Part shown: positions 1 to 5,169 of the stretch, piece after piece
Numbering within the stretch: the first letter of the stretch is position 1
Layout of the letters: each line of letters begins with the position of its first letter
DNA from: an uncultured Solirubrobacterales bacterium
GTDB taxonomy: Bacteria > Actinomycetota > Thermoleophilia > Solirubrobacterales > Solirubrobacteraceae
Reading direction: 5' to 3'
Length of the DNA: 6,972 bases
Assembly (NCBI GenBank): GCA_903830015.1
Contig: CAIKSH010000292.1
Span: 1-6,972, forward strand
The notes under the pieces: generated by a model
What the model was told of the DNA's origin: nothing
The model's database searches: none
The model's input: only the letters and a program-made list of their open reading frames with translations
Program-made: the position numbers and the translations under genes

Positions 1-764
1 CGTTCGGCGCCGGCGTAAACGTTCAGGTGTCCGCCGCGGGCAAAGCCGCAGAGCGTCATGCCGCGGTCGCCGGCCAGCTCGATGGCCAGCGAAGAGGGCG
101 CGCCGACCCCCACGAGGATCGGGCAGCCGGCCACGGCCGCCTTCTGCACGAGCTCGAAGGAGAGCCGGCCGCTGACGCAGAGGATCCGTCCCGCGAGGGG
201 AAGGGCACCGTCGGCCAGGCAGCGGCCGATCACCTTGTCCATGGCGTTGTGGCGCCCGACGTCCTCCCGGGCCACGATCAGCTCGCCGGCCGCGTCGAAG
301 AGTCCGGTGGCGTGCAGGCCCCCGGTTCGGGCGAAGGCCGGCTGGGCCTCGCGCAGCCGGTCGGGAAGGGAGGCCAGCAGGTCGCGGTCCACTACCGGCC
401 CCTCGGCGACCGGCGGGGCAAGGACCTCCACCTCTTCGAGCGCGCCCTTGCCGCAGACTCCGCACGAGGAGGTGGCGTAGAAGCGCCGCTCGGGGGGCTC
501 GCGCACCAGGGTGCCCTCGACCTCGACGATGTTGCCGGCCAGGTCGGCCGGCGGGCCGGCGCTGCGCGCTTCGGTGATCAGCCCCTCGCCGAACAGGAAG
601 CCCAGGGCGAGCTCCTCGTCGTGGCCCGGGGTGCGCATCGTGACGGCGACCGCCTGGCCCCCGGCACGGATCTCCAGCGGCTCCTCGACGGCCACCTCGT
701 CGGCCACGCCATCGTCCCGGCTGACGCCGGTGGTCAGCCGCCCGGTTTGGCTGCCGGCCTCCAT
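1..764 (-). CDS. fdhD: FdhD, formate dehydrogenase accessory sulfurtransferase (3' end cut by window edge)
   Basis: Known role of the family: FdhD takes sulfur from the cysteine desulfurase IscS and passes it to the molybdenum (or tungsten) bis-MGD cofactor before insertion into formate dehydrogenase; it acts in the cytoplasm. Seen here, numbering from the ATG at 764: the strand-helix ELALGFLFGEGLI, the SSCGVCGK segment with the CxxC pair C101/C104 (the sulfur-transfer cysteines), GLHATGLF, the signature REDVGRHNAMDKVIG, SGRLSFELVQKA, and the closing APSSLAIELA...GFARGGHLNVYAG. The 254 visible residues cover nearly the whole family length (about 260-280), so only a few C-terminal residues are missing. 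ATG 764 is preferred over an in-frame GTG at 770 because a TAGGGT box ends 6 bases before the ATG and no Shine-Dalgarno is present. An in-frame TAG at 774-776 bounds the start. It is divergent from the next gene. Formate dehydrogenase subunits are not in the window. Confidence 0.95.
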   Translation of the reverse strand, partial: MEAGSQTGRLTTGVSRDDGVADEVAVEEPLEIRAGGQAVAVTMRTPGHDEELALGFLFGEGLITEARSAGPPADLAGNIVEVEGTLVREPPERRFYATSSCGVCGKGALEEVEVLAPPVAEGPVVDRDLLASLPDRLREAQPAFARTGGLHATGLFDAAGELIVAREDVGRHNAMDKVIGRCLADGALPLAGRILCVSGRLSFELVQKAAVAGCPILVGVGAPSSLAIELAGDRGMTLCGFARGGHLNVYAGAE

Positions 765-770
765 GGTCAC

Positions 771-776
771 ACCCTA
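771..776 (-). promoter_or_regulatory. Putative -10 box (TAGGGT) of fdhD, leaderless spacing
   Basis: On the minus strand TAGGGT (fits TANNNT) is followed by six bases and then the fdhD ATG, so transcription starting about 7 bases downstream would begin at the start codon. No convincing -35 is visible. This is inferred from the known layout of leaderless actinobacterial promoters. Confidence 0.45.
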
Positions 777-795
777 GCCCCGGTCGCCGGCGCGG

Positions 796-801
796 TAGCG
801 T
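796..801 (+). promoter_or_regulatory. Putative -10 box (TAGCGT) of the thioredoxin-fold gene pair
   Basis: TAGCGT (TANNNT) lies seven bases before the TTG at 809, which has no Shine-Dalgarno. The spacing suits a leaderless mRNA that starts at or next to the TTG. The same seven bases, TAGCGTT, recur upstream of bioY. The expected -35 region coincides with the opposing fdhD -10 box and shows no consensus. Confidence 0.42.
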
Positions 802-808
802 TGCCGCC

Positions 809-1495
809 TTGCGCGAGAAGCTCGAAAAGCGGGTGGTGCCCAGCCTGATCATGGCGATTTCCACCTTCACCCTGCCGGCCCGGCTGGCTGCCGCCGTGCG
901 CCGGGCAACCGGGCGCTCCGGGACGGTCGAGCTCTTCTACGCCTACGACGAGCCGAGCAGCGCGTATGCGCTTCTCGAGCTCGCCTCGACCGTACAGGGC
1001 CGCCGCGTGACGATCGAGCTGCTTCCGGTGGTGAGCCGGGGTATCGACGGCGACTCGGCCCTCGAGCGAAAGCGCGCCTACGCCCTGGTCGACGGACGCC
1101 GCCTGGCCCGCCGGATCGACCGCACGATGGGCCGCAGCGAGCCGGTCGACCCCGGTCGCGTGGCCTTCCTGGCGGCGTGGACCGCCCTCGGGCCGCAGGG
1201 CCCCGACCTCCAGGACTTTGCCGTTGCCGCCATCGAGCGGCTCTGGTTTGCCGGCGACGGCCCAATCGAGCGTGAGCCCTTCGCCGTGCTGTGGCGCGAG
1301 ATGGTCGGCGGCGAGCCGCCGGACGAGAGCTCGCCGGCCGCCGGCGAGGCGGTCCGGGCCAACGAGCGCCGGATGAAGCGCAGCGGCCCCTACGAGACGC
1401 CGGCGGCCAAGGTCGGTGGCCGCTGGGATTTCGCCCAGGACCGGCCGCGCCAGATCGGGACCTGGCTCGACGAACTGGGATGGAGCCGGCGGTGA
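809..1495 (+). CDS. Cysteine-free thioredoxin-fold protein, DsbA/HCCA-isomerase-like, degenerate active site
   Basis: A 228-residue protein with no cysteine, so it cannot be a thiol oxidoreductase. A basic helical lead of about 38 residues is followed by a thioredoxin-like first strand (VELFYAYDEPSSA, 40-52), a middle helical insertion, and a C-terminal segment around a proline (P198, likely cis-Pro) and AQDR (209-212). These ends align without gaps to the next gene's product: FY and PxS at the N-terminus; G, P, G, QDR and LD at the C-terminus. Where the partner has the active-site serine before proline (SP), this protein has glutamate (E48-P49), so catalysis is doubtful. Start choice: TTG 809 has a TAGCGT box seven bases upstream and the codons from 809 on look coding; ATG 851 (214 aa) is the alternative, without a Shine-Dalgarno. 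Its stop overlaps the next gene's start, so the two are probably made together. I infer a structural partner or regulatory half; the exact function is unknown. Confidence 0.72.
   Translation: MREKLEKRVVPSLIMAISTFTLPARLAAAVRRATGRSGTVELFYAYDEPSSAYALLELASTVQGRRVTIELLPVVSRGIDGDSALERKRAYALVDGRRLARRIDRTMGRSEPVDPGRVAFLAAWTALGPQGPDLQDFAVAAIERLWFAGDGPIEREPFAVLWREMVGGEPPDESSPAAGEAVRANERRMKRSGPYETPAAKVGGRWDFAQDRPRQIGTWLDELGWSRR
1482..1495 (+). promoter_or_regulatory. GGAG ribosome binding site and GTGA stop/start overlap
   Basis: GGAG at 1482-1485 sits six bases before GTG 1492, and that GTG overlaps the upstream TGA (1493-1495) as GTGA. This supports translational coupling and favours GTG 1492 over the in-frame ATG at 1480, which has no Shine-Dalgarno. 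Confidence 0.65.
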
Positions 1496-2085
1496 GCGAC
1501 GACCGGATCGACTGGTTCTACTCCTTCCGGAGCCCGTACTCCTATCTCTCGGGCCCGCGCGGCTTCGAGCTGGCCGACGACTACCGGGTCGACCTGCGCT
1601 TCCGCGGCGTCATCCCGATGATGATGCGCGGCGAGTCGGTGCCCCGGTCCAAGCGGATTCACACGATTCGCGACGTCAAGTGCGAGGCCCGACGCCTGGG
1701 AATGCCGTTCGGCCCGAGCCACGATCCGCTCGGCGAGGGCGCCACGCGCTGCCTGGCGGTCAGCGAATACGCAAACGACCAGGGTCGCTCGCGCGAGTTC
1801 GTCCTCTCGGCCTCGACGGGGATCTGGGCCGAGGCCGTGGACCTCACCACCGACGAGGGCCTGCGCCTGGTCAGTGAGCGTGCCGGGCTCGACTGGCCTG
1901 GCTGCCTGGCCGCCGTGCGCGACCCGGGCATTGCCGAACGCGTCGAGGCCAACACCGAGGAGCTGGTCGAGATCGGCCACTGGGGAGTGCCGGTCTTCGT
2001 CTTTCGCGGCGAGCAGTTCTGGGGCCAGGACCGGATCGACGACCTGCGGCTCGTGCTCGACGATGCCGGGCTGCGAAACGCCTAG
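1492..2085 (+). CDS. DsbA-family / 2-hydroxychromene-2-carboxylate isomerase-like thioredoxin-fold protein
   Basis: A 197-residue protein of the kappa-GST / HCCA-isomerase branch of the DsbA superfamily. Visible marks: first strand and active-site loop IDWFYSFRSPYSYL (7-19) with S14 at the place of the catalytic serine of HCCA isomerase and kappa GSTs; a helical insertion with KRIHTIRDVKCEARRLGMPF and IWAEAVDL; the cis-proline loop WGVPVF (P167); and the family ending FWGQDRIDDL (177-186). Cysteines C64, C87 and C138 are isolated and there is no CxxC, so disulfide exchange is unlikely. Family members usually use glutathione or another thiol as cofactor; which thiol would serve here is unknown. 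The protein is translationally coupled to its paralogue upstream, suggesting a heteromer. Using ATG 1480 instead would add four residues. Its TAG overlaps the stop codon of the convergent SDR gene. The substrate cannot be read from sequence. Confidence 0.85.
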   Translation: MSDDRIDWFYSFRSPYSYLSGPRGFELADDYRVDLRFRGVIPMMMRGESVPRSKRIHTIRDVKCEARRLGMPFGPSHDPLGEGATRCLAVSEYANDQGRSREFVLSASTGIWAEAVDLTTDEGLRLVSERAGLDWPGCLAAVRDPGIAERVEANTEELVEIGHWGVPVFVFRGEQFWGQDRIDDLRLVLDDAGLRNA

Positions 2086-2903
2086 CCGCCGAGGGGGACC
2101 TGGGGCCAGACGGTGTCGATCGGCGTGAGCTCGACGCCGAAGGCCGCGGCCGCCTCGCGCGGGTTGTCGATCGGCACGCTGTCCGAGCCCATCACGCCGA
2201 CCAGTGCCGAGGTGAGCTGCCGGGAGAACGGCACCAGGGCGGCGGCAGCGAGCACCGGCGTGTAGCGGACGCTGATGTCGGGGTGGTTGATCAGGTGGAT
2301 CAGGTCGTCGACCGGCATCGTCTCCGGGCCGCCGAGCTCGAAGGTGCCGGCCGGCCCCTCGCCGGTGGCGACGGAGACGAGCATCGAGACGAGGTCGCCG
2401 GCGTAGATCGGCGCGACGAGCTGCCGGCCATCGCCCAGCGCGCGGATCGGCTTGTTGTCGGTGGCCAGGAAGGCCTCGGCCGTCGGGCCCGGGCGCGAGG
2501 GCTCGCCGATGATGAGGGGGGAGCGCAGGATCGTCGCATCGGCCCCGCAGCTGCGGATCAGCTCCTCGGCCTCGCCCTTGCTCCGAATGTAGGCGTTGCG
2601 CGACGAGGGGGTTGCCCCGACGTAGCTGACGTAGGCGACTCGCTGCACGCCGCCCGCGGCGGCGATTCCCTCGACGGTCCGGCGTACCGTCCCGACGTTG
2701 GCCAGTTCGTAGGTGTTCGGTTTCTCGGGGTTGAGCGCGCCGGCCAGGTGGGCGACGGCGACGCAGCCGGAGATCGCGGCCGCGGCATCGCCCTCGCGGG
2801 GAATCGGCCGGACCTCGATGCCCAGCTCGCCGAGCCGCCCGGCCAGCCAGCGGCCAAGGTGGCCGTCGGCCCCCGCGATCGCTACAGGTCCCGAAGCGTT
2901 CAT
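2082..2903 (-). CDS. Atypical SDR, NAD(P)-binding oxidoreductase/epimerase-like (NDUFA9/YbjT type)
   Basis: A 273-residue Rossmann-fold protein. The N-terminal strand and dinucleotide loop VAIAGADGHLG (7-17) has the GxxGxxG pattern of extended/atypical short-chain dehydrogenases. VAHLAGALNP, RVAYVSYVGA (S93) and YIRSK (Y105, K109; YxxxK) keep the S-Y-K catalytic set. ILRSPLIIGEPSRPG and GPAGTFELGGPETMPVDDLI match the C-terminal half of the NmrA / NDUFA9 / YbjT-like group. The length is normal for this group (about 250-300). ATG 2903 is chosen because the glycine-rich strand starts right after it; upstream codons back to a TTG at 2954 overlap the transporter promoter. A TAACGT box lies eight bases before the ATG, with only a G-run for ribosome binding. 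It is divergent from the transporter and convergent with the thioredoxin-fold pair. Substrate unknown; it could equally be a sugar-nucleotide or quinone-related reductase. Confidence 0.85.
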   Translation of the reverse strand: MNASGPVAIAGADGHLGRWLAGRLGELGIEVRPIPREGDAAAAISGCVAVAHLAGALNPEKPNTYELANVGTVRRTVEGIAAAGGVQRVAYVSYVGATPSSRNAYIRSKGEAEELIRSCGADATILRSPLIIGEPSRPGPTAEAFLATDNKPIRALGDGRQLVAPIYAGDLVSMLVSVATGEGPAGTFELGGPETMPVDDLIHLINHPDISVRYTPVLAAAALVPFSRQLTSALVGVMGSDSVPIDNPREAAAAFGVELTPIDTVWPQVPLGG

Positions 2904-2911
2904 CAGCCCCC

Positions 2912-2917
2912 ACGTTA
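2912..2917 (-). promoter_or_regulatory. Putative -10 box (TAACGT) of the SDR gene
   Basis: Minus-strand TAACGT (TANNNT) is followed by GGGGGCTG and the ATG at 2903, giving a transcript with no leader or a very short one. It directly abuts the plus-strand -35 (2918-2923) of the divergent transporter promoter. No -35 consensus is seen for this direction. Confidence 0.38.
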
Positions 2918-2946
2918 TTGACTCTGACCGCCGGCGCCTATAGAAG
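2918..2946 (+). promoter_or_regulatory. Sigma-A-type promoter of the sugar transporter (TTGACT ... TATAGA/TAGAAG)
   Basis: TTGACT at 2918-2923 matches five of six -35 consensus bases. The -10 is TATAGA at 2939-2944 (15-base spacer) or, at the better 17-base spacing, TAGAAG at 2941-2946; each matches four of six. This is one of the few AT-richer islands in the window and leaves a leader of roughly 20-25 bases carrying the Shine-Dalgarno. CGCCGGCG, a perfect 8-base palindrome (2929-2936), lies in the spacer and might be an operator half, but such palindromes are common in GC-rich DNA. Confidence 0.6.
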
Positions 2947-2962
2947 ACCCCCAACCACTCTG

Positions 2963-2969
2963 GGAGGAG
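2963..2969 (+). promoter_or_regulatory. Strong Shine-Dalgarno GGAGGAG of the sugar transporter
   Basis: GGAGGAG ends five bases before GTG 2975. It is the best ribosome binding site in the window and fixes the GTG as start over the in-frame TTG at 2918, which lies in the -35 box. Confidence 0.8.
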
Positions 2970-2974
2970 AGCCA

Positions 2975-4423
2975 GTGTCCACGGAAACGGTTACGAGCGG
3001 GGAAGTGCCTGAGGGGCGCAGTGCGCGGAGCGTCCTCAAGTGGGTGCTGCTCATCGCGCTCGTCACCTTCTTCGCCGGGCTGCTCTTCGGCTACGACCAG
3101 GGAGTCATCGCCGGAGCGCTGGCCGGAATTGGCCAGGACTTCAAGGTCGGCAACTTCGCCAAGGAGGTCATCACCTCCTGGGTCACGCTCGGCGCGCTTT
3201 TCTCGGCGCTCGTGGCCGGCACGCTCGCCGATCGCTTCGGCCGCAAGCCGATCCTCCTGTCGGCCGGCGTCCTGTTCATAGGCGGCGCGGTGATCCAGGG
3301 CGTGGCACCGGACGTGCCGGTGCTTACCGCCGGGCGCGTCATCACCGGCTTCGGCATCGGCTTCGCCTCGACGATCGCCCCTCTCTACGCGGCCGAGATG
3401 GCGCCGAGCAAGATCCGCGGACGGATGGTCTCCACCTACCAGCTGGCGATCACCGTCGGCATCTTCTTCGCCTACCTGGTCTCCGACCTGCTCGAGCCCG
3501 GGCGCTGGCGCGAGATGTTTCTCGTGGCGATCATCCCGGGAACCCTGCTGATCATCGGCGTCCTGATCGTGCCCGAGTCGGCGCGGTGGCTGGCCAAGAT
3601 GGGCAAGGAGAAGAAGGCCGAGGAGTCGCTGGCCAAGGTAACTCCGGCCGACGAGGTCCAGCCCCACCTCTCCGACATGGAGCACGAGCTGGCCCACGAG
3701 AAGGCCGAGGGCGAGGCGACGTGGGGAGACGTCTTCAGCCCGGGGATAAGGAAGGCGCTGATCGTCGGCGTCGGCCTTTCGATCTTCCAGCAGATCACCG
3801 GGATCAACGCGATCATTTACTACGCCAACACGATCTTCGAGAGCGCCGGGCTCACCAGCACCGGCGCGCAGACCACGGCCACCCTCTACTGCGTCGGCCT
3901 GACCAACGTGCTGGCCACCTTCATCGCGGTGGCCTACGTCGACCGTTTCGGCCGCAAGCCGCTGCTCTTCCTCGGGCTGACCGGGATGTTCGTCGCCCTG
4001 TGCGCCGTCGGACTGGGATTCGCCATCGAGTCGACCAAGGACACCGGCGCCGGGGCCTCGGTCGTCGGCATCATCACCATGGCCGCGCTCGTGGTCTTCA
4101 TCGCCTCGTTTGCCTTCTCGCTCGGGCCGATCGTCTGGACGATCATCTCCGAGATCTATCCCAACCGGGTGCGCGGCCGCGCGGTCTCCCTGGCCACGGC
4201 GGCCAACTGGGGCGCCGCCTTCCTGGTGACCCAGTTCTTCCTCACCGTCGTTGACGGCATCGGCGAGGCGGCGACCTTCTTCATCCTCGCGGCTATGTGC
4301 GTCCTGGCTTATGCCTTCATCTGGCGGTACGTGCCCGAGACCAAGGGCCGCTCGCTCGAGGAGATCCAGGCCCAGTGGGCCAAGGGCGGCTCGACCAAGG
4401 ACTGGGAGGAAGATTCGGCCTGA
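2975..4423 (+). CDS. Sugar porter family MFS transporter, probable sugar:H+ symporter
   Basis: A 482-residue inner-membrane carrier with 12 hydrophobic segments (about 22-47, 65-86, 92-111, 115-139, 152-172, 180-200, then 259-284, 300-320, 329-350, 362-396, 402-426, 432-452) and a charged cytoplasmic loop (about 201-258). Sugar-porter signatures in order: FGYDQGVIAGA, DRFGRK (86-91), the R121...GFGIGF...YAAEMAP...RGR block, PESARWL (200-206), QQITGINAIIYYAN (272-285), a second DRFGRK (323-328), GPIVWTIISEIYP with W388, N411-W412, and PETKGRSLEEI (454-464). D41 in the first helix matches the proton-coupling aspartate of E. coli XylE (Asn in uniporter GLUT1), so H+ symport is likely. The Q272/Q273/N278 set binds hexose or pentose in this family; glucose, galactose, xylose, arabinose and inositol cannot be told apart. 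It stands alone with its own strong promoter and Shine-Dalgarno. The 3' end faces the acyltransferase gene, 21 bases away. Confidence 0.93.
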   Translation: MSTETVTSGEVPEGRSARSVLKWVLLIALVTFFAGLLFGYDQGVIAGALAGIGQDFKVGNFAKEVITSWVTLGALFSALVAGTLADRFGRKPILLSAGVLFIGGAVIQGVAPDVPVLTAGRVITGFGIGFASTIAPLYAAEMAPSKIRGRMVSTYQLAITVGIFFAYLVSDLLEPGRWREMFLVAIIPGTLLIIGVLIVPESARWLAKMGKEKKAEESLAKVTPADEVQPHLSDMEHELAHEKAEGEATWGDVFSPGIRKALIVGVGLSIFQQITGINAIIYYANTIFESAGLTSTGAQTTATLYCVGLTNVLATFIAVAYVDRFGRKPLLFLGLTGMFVALCAVGLGFAIESTKDTGAGASVVGIITMAALVVFIASFAFSLGPIVWTIISEIYPNRVRGRAVSLATAANWGAAFLVTQFFLTVVDGIGEAATFFILAAMCVLAYAFIWRYVPETKGRSLEEIQAQWAKGGSTKDWEEDSA

Positions 4424-4427
4424 TCGT

Positions 4428-4440
4428 CCCGCGGCGCGGG
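4428..4440. terminator. Small GC hairpin between convergent genes, possible weak bidirectional terminator
   Basis: CCCGCG-G-CGCGGG forms a perfect inverted repeat (practically a 4-bp stem with a 5-base loop) in the 21 bases between the transporter stop and the acyltransferase stop. There is no T-run on either side, so an intrinsic terminator is uncertain; position is the main argument. Confidence 0.22.
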
Positions 4441-4444
4441 GTGC

Positions 4445-5119
4445 TCAGCCGCGCTGCGTTGCGGCGCCGAACAGCTCGACCACGCGCCGCCAGACGGCGT
4501 CGGTAGCGCGCTCGGCGTCCTCCTGGTCCGGGGGGTCCTCGCGGCCGGGCCGCAGCGGCTCGCCGAACCGGACCGTCACCTTCGGGAAGCGCAGGAAGCC
4601 GGCCCGGTGGAGGCTGGTGGCGTCGACGATCGCCGCCGGCACGACCGGGGCGCCGGTCGATAGCGCCACGATTCCCACTCCGTGGCGGGGGCGCCCGTCG
4701 AGCGAAGGCCGGATCCCGCCCTGGGGATAGATGACGACGAGGCCGCCGCGCTCGACGATGGCCTGCGCCGTCTCGATCGTCGCGTGGTCGTGGGCACCCC
4801 GGCGAACCGGGAAGGCGCCCAGCGCCGAGAGGAGGCGGGCGGCTACCGGGTTGGAGAAGAGCTCGGCCGCGGCCATGAAGTTGACCGGGCGGTCGATCCG
4901 GCAGGCCAGGAAGAAGTGGTCGAGATACGAGCCGTGGTTGGAGGCCACCAGGGTGCCACCGGCCCGGGGGACGTGGGCCAGGCCCTCGTACCGGGTCCTG
5001 AAGAGCCGCGCCGAGACCCGGGCCACCGCGCGAACCGCGTCCTGCAGGCGCCCGGGCGGGTGCTGGCGGGCGCGCTCCAGCAGCAGGTCGAGATGTTCGT
5101 CCGAGCGGCCAGGCGCCAC
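4445..5119 (-). CDS. PlsC-type 1-acyl-sn-glycerol-3-phosphate acyltransferase family protein
   Basis: A 224-residue protein of the LPLAT/PlsC family, which transfers an acyl chain to a lysophospholipid such as 1-acylglycerol-3-phosphate at the cytoplasmic membrane face. Visible blocks: I, NHGSYLD with the HX4D catalytic pair H62/D67; II, GAFPVRRG with R106; III, YPQGGIRPS (131-139); IV, APVVPAAI (157-164). The residue aligned with the conserved glutamate of the canonical FPEGTRS block III is glutamine here (Q133), so the acceptor may not be plain lysophosphatidic acid. The length is typical of short PlsC proteins; there is no clear transmembrane helix, only an amphipathic N-terminus. GTG 5119 is chosen because TAGTCT ends six bases upstream (leaderless pattern); no Shine-Dalgarno is visible and the first internal ATG is inside the domain. 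Divergent from the lipoprotein gene by 50 bases; acyltransferase role sure, exact acceptor not. Confidence 0.88.
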   Translation of the reverse strand: MAPGRSDEHLDLLLERARQHPPGRLQDAVRAVARVSARLFRTRYEGLAHVPRAGGTLVASNHGSYLDHFFLACRIDRPVNFMAAAELFSNPVAARLLSALGAFPVRRGAHDHATIETAQAIVERGGLVVIYPQGGIRPSLDGRPRHGVGIVALSTGAPVVPAAIVDATSLHRAGFLRFPKVTVRFGEPLRPGREDPPDQEDAERATDAVWRRVVELFGAATQRG

Positions 5120-5125
5120 GGAGGC

Positions 5126-5131
5126 AGACTA
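5126..5131 (-). promoter_or_regulatory. Putative -10 box (TAGTCT) of the acyltransferase gene
   Basis: Minus-strand TAGTCT (TANNNT) followed by six bases and the GTG at 5119, with no Shine-Dalgarno between; this is the spacing of a leaderless actinobacterial start. No -35 consensus is visible. Confidence 0.42.
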
Positions 5132-5169
5132 CCGGCGGATACCGGCTCCGACACTGTCATCCTCAGGGA

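Noticed and set aside
27..848. A 273-codon plus-strand open frame over fdhD
   Set aside because: It is the mirror of the fdhD codons; all conserved FdhD motifs are on the minus strand.
809..2085. Disulfide oxidoreductase function (true DsbA) for the thioredoxin-fold pair
   Set aside because: Neither protein has a CxxC, a signal peptide or membrane anchor; the first has no cysteine at all.
1390..2913. A 507-codon minus-strand open frame opposite the second thioredoxin-fold gene and overlapping the SDR gene in another frame
   Set aside because: Arg/Pro/Gly-rich with no recognisable domain; the SDR reading in the adjacent frame and the plus-strand gene explain the sequence.
2918..2974. An N-terminal extension of the sugar transporter from TTG 2918
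   Set aside because: It would start inside the -35 box; GGAGGAG five bases before GTG 2975 fixes the start.
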